Shown: positions 7,901 to 13,354 of the stretch, piece by piece | Layout: every line of letters begins with the position of its first letter | Position numbering within the stretch: position 1 is the first letter of the stretch | Assembly: GCA_002383415.1 (NCBI GenBank) | Contig: DFYU01000105.1 | Span: 1-13,354 of the forward strand | DNA: 13,354 nt | Direction: 5' to 3' | From: Geobacter sp. UBA4074 | GTDB taxonomy: Bacteria; Desulfobacterota; Desulfuromonadia; Geobacterales; Pseudopelobacteraceae | Made by a program: the position numbers and the translations under genes | The notes under the pieces: generated by a model | The model's database searches: none | The model's input: the letters and a program-made list of their open reading frames with translations, nothing else | Told to the model about the DNA's origin: nothing

Positions 7901-8599
7901 TGAGAGTACCTTGTAGAGGGCGATCAGCTTGTTGTCTTCAGCCTTGGCAGGATTACAAACAATCCGCTCATACTCTTTCAGATTGAAGTAGGTGCAGGGG
8001 AGATTTTCCAGTTCGCCCTCAACAAACGGCTTGAGGATTTCTTTGTAGAGCCAGTGGGTTTTGTCGCCGCTGAAGAGGCCGTTACTCCATTTTTGGTAGC
8101 TTTCGACAAATTTCTTGTTTTGGAAGAACAGGCGCTCAAAATCAGCGGCATCAAAGAGGTACCATTCATAGATATTGCAGACGATCAGACGCCGGACTTC
8201 CAGATTGCCCTTTGTGTAGCGTTCCTGCATGTAGTAATGCAGCAGTTCATGCAGCGCCTTGGTATTGGGCTTGTCGTGGGAGATCATTTCTGCGCTGTTG
8301 CCGGGTCGCTTTACCTCCAGCAGCACGCCAACATTGTCTTTAGAGCTTGTGCCGTTATGGATGACCAGATCGGTGCGACCGCTGGTGTTGATCTCGTGGG
8401 TCTGCTTGTACCAGGTGTCTTTTAAAAAGTCGGCAACGATATTCTTGAGGTGCTCTTCATGCTCATCTGTACTCGTACGGATACGCTCAAACATCCGGGC
8501 AAGGTTGGTGCGGAAAAGCTCGATTTGCTCGCGTTTGAGGCTCTGCTTGAGGTAGGCCTTGTTCAGAGATTTTGCAGGAGTTGAAAGTGTCAGTTTCAT
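4949..8599 (-). CDS. Type IIG-like restriction-modification enzyme (nuclease-methyltransferase fusion, Eco57I family)
   Basis: A 1216-aa single-chain enzyme expected to methylate adenine N6 in its target and cleave unmodified DNA. The N-terminal part looks like a PD-(D/E)XK nuclease: RTDLVIHNG with D77, then GVLLEVKRPG with E95-x-K97. A helical connector (about 200-480) leads to the methyltransferase: YRDGSFFTPGFIT (488-500), motif I CDPAVGSGHF (554-563), acceptor motif FGVDINPKSVA (638-648) and catalytic NPPY (829-832). Between the last two lies a long charged, probably coiled-coil insertion (about 700-800). The C-terminal third (about 900-1216) holds the target recognition region and ends with EIDRLVYALYGLTDDEIALVE, typical of Eco57I-like enzymes. 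It appears intact. The start chosen is ATG 8599-8597 with GGAG four bases upstream; an open extension to 8734 overlaps the YqaA gene and lacks family character. It is AT-rich compared with its flanks. Confidence 0.92.
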   Translation of the reverse strand: MKLTLSTPAKSLNKAYLKQSLKREQIELFRTNLARMFERIRTSTDEHEEHLKNIVADFLKDTWYKQTHEINTSGRTDLVIHNGTSSKDNVGVLLEVKRPGNSAEMISHDKPNTKALHELLHYYMQERYTKGNLEVRRLIVCNIYEWYLFDAADFERLFFQNKKFVESYQKWSNGLFSGDKTHWLYKEILKPFVEGELENLPCTYFNLKEYERIVCNPAKAEDNKLIALYKVLSPPHLLKQSFANDSNSLNKEFYSELLHIIGLEEIKEKGKKLIQRKPEGKRDDGSLLENTCNILKTRGRLSGLTNLQQYGADADEQYFSVALELCITWLNRLLFLKLLEGQLITYHKGDRSQAFLNSSRITDFDELNELFFEVLAVRVDERSQSVLEKFGAIPYLNSSLFEESELERSTIRINELKNRLELPLSGSTVLKASNGKRLSGSMSTLAYLFDFLDAYDFGAEGNADIQEQNKSIINASVLGLIFEKINGYRDGSFFTPGFITMYICRETLRRAVLHKFNDAYGWNCADLVELHNEIIRQRLSIKEANALVNSLKICDPAVGSGHFLVSALNEIIAIKSELGILADHDAKLLRCDVTVENDELIITVDDQLFEYNFKDVESQRIQETLFHEKETIIENCLFGVDINPKSVAICRLRLWIELLKNAYYRRNSDQLETLPNIDINIKCGNSLVSRFALAGMPSLPAAGRKKQKELADKYRELVFFYKHAPSNKTEVRKQIENLKHSLENFGLPNDKDLIALRKKENEVAQLGFAFDKKGTETRQKLMKEVEALRVRFGEKERLLYSNAFEWRFEFPEVLDDAGEFIGFDAVIGNPPYGVAMAKELKQWYQSYTLRGESYVLFVEKALSLLKQQGQFSFIIPDTYLNLSFTAPLRSHLLQHSLLQELVLLPSRVFEDATVDTTLLFAEKAASAEAFHQTSVRVKSFSKQASQIDLDQPEYATAIDTASWHAQGSFNVQLGGPADALLNRLATTLPSIAELAEMFYGIKAYQVGKGKPPQTEEIRISKPFTSNIQKDESFLPFYDGKHVGRYRMFWQKDNWLHYGPWLAEPRNPQKFVGEKILIRKIVADTLIACYVPETSYCNTLLYVLKIKPERQLSYLYLLGILNSRFIGWYFKSRFQISAEDTFPQIMISDIQQFPVPEAAEEQQAPIIERVQQILDAPDSPEVPRLEAEIDRLVYALYGLTDDEIALVEGASAKGGTP
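4959..4967 (-). promoter_or_regulatory. Strong ribosome binding site of the Bro-N gene
   Basis: The minus strand reads AAAAGGAGG six bases before the Bro ATG. It is the strongest Shine-Dalgarno match in the window and lies within the last codons of the restriction gene. Together with the ATGA overlap it suggests that Bro is made in at least equal amount to the enzyme. Confidence 0.85.
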
Positions 8600-8603
8600 A
8601 ATG

Positions 8604-8607
8604 CTCC
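8604..8607 (-). promoter_or_regulatory. Ribosome binding site deciding the start of the restriction gene
   Basis: GGAG on the minus strand stands four bases before ATG 8599, in the 17-bp gap after the YqaA stop. It favours this start over the open extension that reaches into YqaA. Confidence 0.65.
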
Positions 8608-8616
8608 AAACTTCTT

Positions 8617-9105
8617 TTAATGCGCCAGCCGCAGTGTCAGCCAGGCCACCACACCGTAACGGGCCAGTTTGCCCGTTGCCACTAACACCAGAAACAGCAG
8701 CGGATTGATTCGCAACAAGCCCCCCACCAGACACAAGGGGTCACCCACCAGAGGCAGCCAGGAGAACAACAGCGAGGCGGCTCCGTAGCGGCGGTACCAG
8801 GCTTCAGCCCGCTGGCGTTGCTGCTCGCTGATACTGAACAGCCGCTCAAGCAGCCAGTTGCCGCCATAGCGTCCCACTGCCCAGGTGGTGCAGGCGCCCA
8901 GGGTGTTGCCCAGGGTGGCAACGGCGACCGTGGTGGCGGGCTGGTAGCCTTGGGTCAACATCAGCGCCAACAGCCATTCCGAACCTAGCGGCAGCAGGGA
9001 GGAAGCCAGGAGGCTGACGGCCAACAGGGCCGGATAGCCGGGCTGGCGTAGCCAGTCTACAAGTGGGACGAAATATGTCGGAAACAGGTTGTCAAACAGG
9101 TCCAC
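8617..9105 (-). CDS. yqaA: YqaA-type small VTT/DedA-like membrane protein
   Basis: A 162-aa integral membrane protein of the YqaA branch of the DedA/VTT (SNARE-associated) group, with roughly four hydrophobic stretches (about 23-52, 56-78, 108-131, 135-160). Motifs shared with E. coli YqaA include LLPLGSEWLLALML (37-50), ATLGNTLGACTTWAVGR (63-79), RYGAASLLFSWLPLVGDPLCLVGGLLRI (106-133) and GKLARYGVVA (145-154). Relatives are implicated in lipid or small-molecule handling at the inner membrane; the role here is unknown. The start is GTG at 9105-9103, with AAGGG (complement of 9114-9118) eight bases upstream; the ATG at 9107 is out of frame. It is the first gene of the long minus-strand run, only 17 bp ahead of the restriction gene, so the promoter that drives it probably also drives the restriction and Bro genes. 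Confidence 0.9.
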   Translation of the reverse strand: MDLFDNLFPTYFVPLVDWLRQPGYPALLAVSLLASSLLPLGSEWLLALMLTQGYQPATTVAVATLGNTLGACTTWAVGRYGGNWLLERLFSISEQQRQRAEAWYRRYGAASLLFSWLPLVGDPLCLVGGLLRINPLLFLVLVATGKLARYGVVAWLTLRLAH

Positions 9106-9173
9106 ATCACGTACCCTTCGCCGTTGGAAACAATAGTATAGCTGAAATTTTACTGCAGCAACAGGGGGCAGTC
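9106..9173. promoter_or_regulatory. Divergent promoter region between YqaA/restriction run and WYL/MidA run
   Basis: This 68-bp gap is the only divergent junction in the window and must hold at least part of the signals for both runs. For the minus run, a -10-like TATACT (complement of 9135-9140) sits 15 bp from a weak TTGCTG (complement of 9156-9161). For the plus run, TTGGAA (9124-9129) and TTTACT (9148-9153) are 18 bp apart. The two candidates overlap, so a protein bound here could affect both. The WYL regulator is the obvious candidate. No convincing palindromic operator is visible, only short AGTA/TACT arms around 9135-9153. Confidence 0.45.
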
Positions 9174-10196
9174 ATGGCAGGACCCGGCAGCAAGACCCGA
9201 GGCAAGCCCGCTGGTCATTACACCCAGGCGGCGCGGCTGCATAACGTGATCCGCCTGATCGAATCTCGCCAGGGAGTGACCCTGGATGAGCTGGTGGAGG
9301 AGACCGGGGTGGACCGGCGCACCGTGCACCGTGACCTGGCCGCGGTCCAGGAGGCCGGCTATCCGCTGGTGGCCGAATGGCAGGCCGGCAAGAAGGTCTA
9401 CCGCTTCCTGACCCGTACCCGCCAGATTGCGCCGATCACCTTCACCCTGGATGAGCTGGTCTCGCTGCACCTGCTGCGTTCGCTGGCCGGCATGCTGCCG
9501 CCGCAGCCGTTCGGCAGCGAGATCGACGCCCTGTTCGCCAAGATTCATGCCGCCCTGCCCCCCCGTTCGGCAGCCCATCTGGAGCGGATCAGCCGGGTGG
9601 CCCTGCCCCGTCTGCAGGGTACGCGTGATTATTCAAGCGCAGCTGAACTGCTGACGGAACTGCGCCGGGCACTCTTGTACCAGTACCGGGTCAAGCTGTC
9701 CTATGGCCGCAGTGGGAAGTCGCCGGCAGCGTACGAAGTGGATCCCTATACCCTGGTGCTGGCCAAGGGGGGGCTGTATCTGCTGGGCCACGCCCATAAC
9801 CGTAACGCCATCCGCCTGTTTGCCGTGGAGCGGATCGCCGGCCTGACCGTCAGTCGTCAGCGCTTCGAGATGCCGGACGATTTCGACCCTGAGGGCTGTT
9901 TCAGCGATGCCTTTGGTCTGGTCTCCGACCAGCCGATGCAGGTCAAGGTCCGTTTTGACCAGGAGGTGGCCCAAACCGTGCGGGAACGGATCTGGCGGCC
10001 GGGGCAGCTGGTCAGCGATCTGCCGGACGGCGGGCTGCTGCTGTCCTTTGAGGCGGCCGGCACCCTGGAGATCCTGGCCTGGGTGCTGTCCTACGGCAGC
10101 CATGCCGAACTGCTGGAGCCGCCCGAACTGCGCCGGGAGCTGCGGCGCCAGATCAAGGGGATGCGCGAGCTTTACCGCAAAAAAGGAAAGGATTAG
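9174..10196 (+). CDS. WYL-domain HTH transcriptional regulator
   Basis: A 340-aa cytoplasmic regulator with an N-terminal winged HTH of the HTH_11/DeoR kind (about 18-78: RLHNVIRLIESRQGVTLDEL, then recognition region TGVDRRTVHRDLAAVQEAGYPL). A WYL domain follows (about 160-232, with YEVDPYTLVLAKGGLYLLGHA and IRLFAVERI), then a C-terminal WCX region (252-335). The signature W-Y-L reads L-Y-L (201-203). WYL proteins bind nucleic acids or small ligands and often control defence or DNA-damage genes. The start chosen is ATG 9174, supported by AGGGGG five bases upstream; a GTG at 9063 would extend it into the oppositely oriented YqaA gene. It lies 15 bp before the MidA gene, with which it probably forms an operon, and diverges from the YqaA/restriction run across 68 bp. 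Confidence 0.92.
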   Translation: MAGPGSKTRGKPAGHYTQAARLHNVIRLIESRQGVTLDELVEETGVDRRTVHRDLAAVQEAGYPLVAEWQAGKKVYRFLTRTRQIAPITFTLDELVSLHLLRSLAGMLPPQPFGSEIDALFAKIHAALPPRSAAHLERISRVALPRLQGTRDYSSAAELLTELRRALLYQYRVKLSYGRSGKSPAAYEVDPYTLVLAKGGLYLLGHAHNRNAIRLFAVERIAGLTVSRQRFEMPDDFDPEGCFSDAFGLVSDQPMQVKVRFDQEVAQTVRERIWRPGQLVSDLPDGGLLLSFEAAGTLEILAWVLSYGSHAELLEPPELRRELRRQIKGMRELYRKKGKD

Positions 10197-10211
10197 ACGC
10201 AGGACGAGCCC

Positions 10212-11348
10212 ATGAGTGACAACCAACTGGAAACCATCATCAGTGACCGGATCCGCCAGCAGGGGCGGATCACCTTCTGCGACTACATGGCCGCCTGTCT
10301 CTACGAGCCGGGCCTGGGCTACTACACCTCGCCGGGCCGCAAGGTGGGCACGGCCGGTGATTTTTACACCAGCATCACCGTGCATGCCGCCTTCGGCCGG
10401 GTGATCGCGCGGGAGATCGCCCGGATGTGGCGCTCGCTGGGGCAGCCGACGGACTTCACCCTGGTGGAGGCGGGGGCCGGACATGGCCGCCTGGCCGGCG
10501 ACGTGATGGACTTCCTGGCTGAACAGGAGCCCGACTGCTACGTTGCAAGCCGCCTGTTGCTGGTGGAACAGGAGCCGACCCTGGCCGGAGCCCAGGCAGA
10601 TCTGCTGGCTGCCCACGCCGCAAAGCTGGGCTGGTGCAGTCCGGCTCAACTGGCGACACTGCGCTTCAGCGGCGTGTTGTATTCCAACGAACTGCTGGAT
10701 GCCATGCCGGTACACCGGGTGGTGATGACGGCCGAGGGCCTGCGGGAGGTGTTCGTGACCCTGCAGGACGGCCAGCTGGCCGAACAGCTGGATCACCCTT
10801 CCACCCCGGCCCTGGAACAGTACCTGACCCGCTATGGCACCCCGCTCTTGGCGGGGCAGGAAGCCGAGGTCTCCCTGGCAGGTCTGGCCTGGCTGGAGAC
10901 GGTGGCTGCCGCCCTGGAACGGGGCTTTGTGCTGACCATAGACTACGGCTTCCCCAAGGAAGAACTGTACACCCCCCGCCGCCGTCAGGGCACCCTGCTC
11001 TGCTATCACCAGCATAAGGTCGAGGATAACCCCTATATCCGGCTGGGACAGCAGGATATCACCACCCACATCAACTTCAGCGCCCTGATGGAACGTGGCG
11101 AGCAGTTGGGTCTGCAGACAGTCTGGTTTGGCGAGCAGTACCGCTTTCTGCTGTCGGCCGGTATGCTGGACGAGTTCGAGGCGATCGAGAGCGCCGCTTT
11201 AAGCGAGGCCGAAAAGCTGAAGGCCCGCCTGACCCTCAAGCGGTTGATCATGCCTGAGGGTGGCATGGGCGACACCTTCCAGGTGCTGGTGCAGTCACGC
11301 GACGTTGAGCGACCGCAGCTGGGCTGCCTTAAGGGGATCGGGTTATGA
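10212..11348 (+). CDS. midA: SAM-dependent methyltransferase, MidA/NDUFAF7 family
   Basis: A 378-aa class I methyltransferase of the MidA/NDUFAF7 (DUF185) family; the mitochondrial member methylates an arginine of a complex I core subunit during assembly. Family hallmarks are GRITFCDYMAACLYEPGLGYY (18-38), a stretch with GTAGDFYTSITVHAAFGR (46-63), the SAM-binding VEAGAGHGRLAGDV (85-98), LLLVEQ (115-120), YSNELLDAMPVHRV (157-170) and, downstream, the ITTHINFSAL stretch near residue 280. Length is in the usual range. The ATG at 10212 has AGGA with about seven bases of spacing. It overlaps the HAD gene by ATGA. The bacterial substrate is not established; a NADH dehydrogenase subunit is the family-based guess. 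Confidence 0.93.
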   Translation: MSDNQLETIISDRIRQQGRITFCDYMAACLYEPGLGYYTSPGRKVGTAGDFYTSITVHAAFGRVIAREIARMWRSLGQPTDFTLVEAGAGHGRLAGDVMDFLAEQEPDCYVASRLLLVEQEPTLAGAQADLLAAHAAKLGWCSPAQLATLRFSGVLYSNELLDAMPVHRVVMTAEGLREVFVTLQDGQLAEQLDHPSTPALEQYLTRYGTPLLAGQEAEVSLAGLAWLETVAAALERGFVLTIDYGFPKEELYTPRRRQGTLLCYHQHKVEDNPYIRLGQQDITTHINFSALMERGEQLGLQTVWFGEQYRFLLSAGMLDEFEAIESAALSEAEKLKARLTLKRLIMPEGGMGDTFQVLVQSRDVERPQLGCLKGIGL

Positions 11349-11977
11349 TGCTGCACGAAGCTGAGATCAAGGCGATCGTGTTCGATCTGGATGGCACGCT
11401 GTATGTTTCCGAACCGTTCGAACAGGTGGTCTGGCAATCGGCTGCCCGCTATGCCGGCGACCTGCTGGGGGTAGCGGCCGACGAGGGTGGACGGCAGATA
11501 ACAGCGCTACGGCAGCGTTTGTCCGAGGAACGGGGTACCCTGCAGACCCTGGCGGTGGCCATCGAGGTATTGGGCGGTACGGTGCCGGAACTGCACCGCC
11601 GCTTTGCCGCAGAGCTGGAACCGCATCACCACATCGAGCCGGACCCCCGCGTCGGGCCGTTGGTCGAGGGCCTGCGGCAGCGCTACACCAGCTGGCTGCT
11701 GACCAATAATAACCGTACCCTGACCGACAAGATCCTGGCTACCCTGGGGTTGGAGACGGCCTTTGAGCGGGTGATCACTATCAACGACACCTGGCGGCCC
11801 AAGCCTGACGAAACGGTGCTGGACGAGGTGTTGGAGGCGCTCGGCCACGGGCCTGAGCAGGTGTTGTTTGTGGGGGACCGCTACGATATCGACCTGCGTC
11901 TGCCGGCCGAGCGGGGCTGTCCGGTGCTGCTGACCAAGACCGTTGACGAACTGATGGCGCTCTCGGCGTTACTGTAG
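11345..11977 (+). CDS. HAD-superfamily hydrolase (phosphatase)
   Basis: A 210-aa HAD-like phosphatase with all four motifs: motif I FDLDGTLY (13-20; nucleophile D14, acid/base D16), motif II LLTNNN (118-123, T120), motif III lysine in WRPKPDE (150-156, K153) and motif IV FVGDRYDIDL (175-184, D178 and D183). The region 21-100 between motifs I and II is a helical cap of the C1 type. It resembles phosphoglycolate phosphatase and nucleotidase-like members, but the substrate cannot be read from sequence. The ATG at 11345 overlaps the MidA stop by 4 bp and has AAGGGG eight bases upstream; a second ATG follows immediately. It closes the WYL-MidA-HAD run. No clear hairpin terminator was found after its stop. 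Confidence 0.92.
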   Translation: MMLHEAEIKAIVFDLDGTLYVSEPFEQVVWQSAARYAGDLLGVAADEGGRQITALRQRLSEERGTLQTLAVAIEVLGGTVPELHRRFAAELEPHHHIEPDPRVGPLVEGLRQRYTSWLLTNNNRTLTDKILATLGLETAFERVITINDTWRPKPDETVLDEVLEALGHGPEQVLFVGDRYDIDLRLPAERGCPVLLTKTVDELMALSALL

Positions 11978-12174
11978 GCCGAATAGAATAGGGTGTACCG
12001 CTGTTAATCTCGCCTCGATCTGCTTTCAGGTCACAAGATGCAGTTCGCCAAATAAAATTATAAAACGTCGTTACCAAATAACTTGATTTTTTTGTGCGGG
12101 TTTGATTTACTTGACGCTGACTTCTTGCCACCGGTCAACACTGCGATCTTCCTTCTCCGTGGAGGTGTTACCCC
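11978..12174. other. AT-rich intergenic region between HAD phosphatase and chemoreceptor
   Basis: This 197-bp non-coding gap is the largest in the window. It holds the candidate chemoreceptor promoter, the GGAGG at 12161-12165 and two direct copies of CCAAATAA (12048-12055 and 12074-12081, 26 bp apart). No hairpin terminator for the upstream gene and no recognisable cyclic-di-GMP riboswitch core were seen. Confidence 0.6.
12083..12111 (+). promoter_or_regulatory. Candidate sigma-70-type promoter of the chemoreceptor gene
   Basis: TTGATT (12083-12088) and TTTACT (12106-12111) are separated by 17 bp, each matching four of six consensus bases, in an AT-rich stretch 60-90 bp before the start codon. 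No sigma-28 or sigma-54 type element was recognised. Confidence 0.35.
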
Positions 12175-13354
12175 ATGTTTAACCTGCGTCTGACTACCAA
12201 GGTGCTGATCGCCATCGCCGTCACCCTCTCCATCGGTTTTGCCTGCCTGGGGGGCTTAAGCCTCTACCTGTCCTACTCCTCGATGCTTGACCTGCAGCGT
12301 GCCGCCACCCGTCAGGCCGCCGCCGCTGTGGTCCACGACCTGATCGAGCTGAAGATGCAAGGCGATTTCGAGGCCTTTAACGGCTACGTGGCCGAGGTGG
12401 TCAAACGGGGCGGTGCGCTCAAGATTCAGCTGTTCCACCCCGACGGCAAACCGTACGGCGGCGGTGAAAATAGCGAGCTGATCAGGCAGGCGGTTGAGAC
12501 CGGTGCACAGCGGGAGCAGAATGTTTCGCTGGATGGCAGATCTGCTCTGGTGCTGGCCACACCGCTGGTCAACGAGGCCCGCTGCAACGCCTGCCATGCC
12601 GCCGGTCCCAAGTACCTGGGCGGTCTGCAACTGACCACCTCACTGGAGGCCGGGGTGGCCAAGGCCAAACAGCTGGCCCTGATACTGACCGGCGTCGGGC
12701 TCTGTTTCTTTTTCCTGATCATCGGCGTGCTGTACCTGCTGATCTCGCGGCTGGTGGTGCGACCGATCAAGGTGTTGTCCGGCCAGGTGGCCGAGATTGC
12801 CAAGGGCGAGGGCGACCTGACCAGGATTATCCCGATCGCCTCGCATGACGAGATCGGCATGCTGGGTGAGGAGGTCAACCATCTGACCCAGAAGATCCGC
12901 GAGATCATCGCCTCTCTGTATCAGCAGGCCTGTCTGATCGGCTCCAGCGTCTGCGAACTGGCCGCCGGCACCGAACGGATGGTTACGGCTTCGGAATCGC
13001 AGAAGGAGGGGGCCGCCGCTGTGGCGGTGGCTGCCGAGGAGATGGCCCAGACCATCAGCGGCGTGGCCGACAATACCCATCGCGCGGCCGATCTGTCCGG
13101 CCAGGTGGACAGCGCCGCCGACAGCGGCATGGCGGTGGTGCAGCAGACCTGTGACTGCATGCGCAGCATCGCCGACAGCGTCCAGGAGACCCTGCAGGGG
13201 ATTCGACAGCTGGAGGGGTCGTCCAACCAGATCGGCGAGATGCTCAACCTGATCGAGGACATTGCCGACCAGACCAATCTGCTGGCGCTGAATGCCGCCA
13301 TCGAGGCGGCCCGGGCCGGCGAGTATGGCCGCGGCTTTGCCGTGGTGGCCGACG
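12175..13354 (+). CDS. Methyl-accepting chemotaxis protein with periplasmic heme-c sensor domain (3' end outside window)
   Basis: The first 393 residues of a transmembrane chemoreceptor. Order: TM1 (about 10-33), periplasmic sensor (about 34-166), TM2 (167-191), HAMP (192-245, with GEGDLTRIIPI and HDEIGML) and the start of the cytoplasmic signalling coiled coil, up to the conserved tip QTNLLALNAAIEAARAGE (366-383) and GRGFAVVAD. The sensor carries CNACH (137-141, bases 12583-12597), the covalent heme c motif, so it should bind heme after export. Heme-c PAS-like sensors are known in Geobacter sulfurreducens receptors GSU0582 and GSU0935. Likely stimuli are redox state or diatomic gases, which is inference. 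The cytoplasmic part has cysteines C253, C260, C326 and C328. The ATG has GGAGG (12161-12165) nine bases upstream. It continues past the right edge. Confidence 0.95.
   Translation, partial: MFNLRLTTKVLIAIAVTLSIGFACLGGLSLYLSYSSMLDLQRAATRQAAAAVVHDLIELKMQGDFEAFNGYVAEVVKRGGALKIQLFHPDGKPYGGGENSELIRQAVETGAQREQNVSLDGRSALVLATPLVNEARCNACHAAGPKYLGGLQLTTSLEAGVAKAKQLALILTGVGLCFFFLIIGVLYLLISRLVVRPIKVLSGQVAEIAKGEGDLTRIIPIASHDEIGMLGEEVNHLTQKIREIIASLYQQACLIGSSVCELAAGTERMVTASESQKEGAAAVAVAAEEMAQTISGVADNTHRAADLSGQVDSAADSGMAVVQQTCDCMRSIADSVQETLQGIRQLEGSSNQIGEMLNLIEDIADQTNLLALNAAIEAARAGEYGRGFAVVAD

Larger units (their letters stand above)
4107..8599 (-). other. Putative acquired restriction-modification/Bro cassette
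   Basis: The two genes form a block of lower GC than their flanks. By direct count, 5341-5400 has 23 of 60 G/C and 4741-4800 has 24 of 60, against 43 of 60 in 10081-10140. Both genes are of classes common in mobile and phage-derived DNA. No integrase, transposase, tRNA or flanking direct repeat was found, so the means of entry is unknown. The block lies between YqaA and the NDUFA9-like SDR in the same orientation as both. Confidence 0.6.

Noticed and set aside
4107..8599. Type I or BREX-type system
   Set aside because: There is no helicase (HsdR), separate specificity subunit, PglZ or other BREX gene. Nuclease and methylase motifs are in a single chain, which points to type IIG.
8600..8734. 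N-terminal extension of the restriction enzyme by 45 residues
   Set aside because: It overlaps the end of the YqaA gene, and its Gly/Ala-rich sequence is unlike the enzyme family. The ATG at 8599 has its own ribosome binding site.
9063..9173. GTG start giving a 37-residue longer WYL regulator
   Set aside because: The extension overlaps the oppositely oriented YqaA start and promoter region. The ATG at 9174 has a good ribosome binding site and directly precedes the HTH.
9633..11069. A 478-codon open frame on the minus strand
   Set aside because: It lies wholly antisense to the WYL and MidA genes, both of which have clear family motifs. Its residue make-up (rich in Gln, Gly, His, Arg) is typical of an antisense shadow in GC-rich DNA.
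12048..12081. Two CCAAATAA direct repeats, 26 bp apart, before the chemoreceptor gene
   Set aside because: They are short and lie in AT-rich sequence, so chance is likely. They are noted in the intergenic entry only.
11978..12174. Possible cyclic-di-GMP (GEMM) riboswitch ahead of the chemoreceptor
   Set aside because: Such switches are frequent in Geobacter, but the conserved core and the tetraloop receptor elements were not found here.

Overview
The window reads as chromosomal DNA of a GC-rich delta-proteobacterium-like organism, most likely of the Geobacter/Trichlorobacter (Desulfuromonadales) type. This is an inference. It rests on the high GC of the housekeeping genes, on the set of genes present, and above all on a methyl-accepting chemotaxis protein with a covalent heme c motif in its periplasmic sensor, a type known from Geobacter. 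No rRNA, tRNA, CRISPR array, transposase or integrase was recognised.

Layout. From about 9105 down to 1, everything lies on the minus strand in one very tight run. In transcription order it is: a YqaA-type small membrane protein; a 1216-aa single-chain restriction-modification enzyme (type IIG-like, nuclease plus N6-adenine methylase); a Bro-N antirepressor-like protein; an NDUFA9-like atypical SDR; an RlpA-like double-psi beta-barrel protein; a YeeZ-like SDR; an endonuclease III/MagIII-type DNA glycosylase; FolK; a membrane-anchored YHS-type cysteine protein; and the start of a TalC/FSA-type transaldolase, which is cut by the window edge. Gaps between these genes are 0-33 bp, and several neighbours share 4-bp ATGA stop/start overlaps, so they probably form one long operon or a few nested ones.

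A 68-bp divergent promoter region (9106-9173) separates this run from a plus-strand run: a WYL-domain HTH regulator, a MidA/NDUFAF7-type methyltransferase and a HAD phosphatase, which overlap or nearly touch. After a 197-bp AT-rich gap comes a heme-c methyl-accepting chemotaxis protein, truncated by the right edge.

The most unusual part is the restriction-modification/Bro pair (4107-8599). It is visibly AT-richer than its surroundings and looks like acquired DNA. It is nevertheless fitted into the housekeeping operon with overlapping stop/start codons on its downstream side and a 17-bp gap on its upstream side. A Bro-N protein translationally coupled to a type IIG enzyme, with a divergently encoded WYL regulator one gene upstream, is the best candidate here for an under-described defence module with built-in control.
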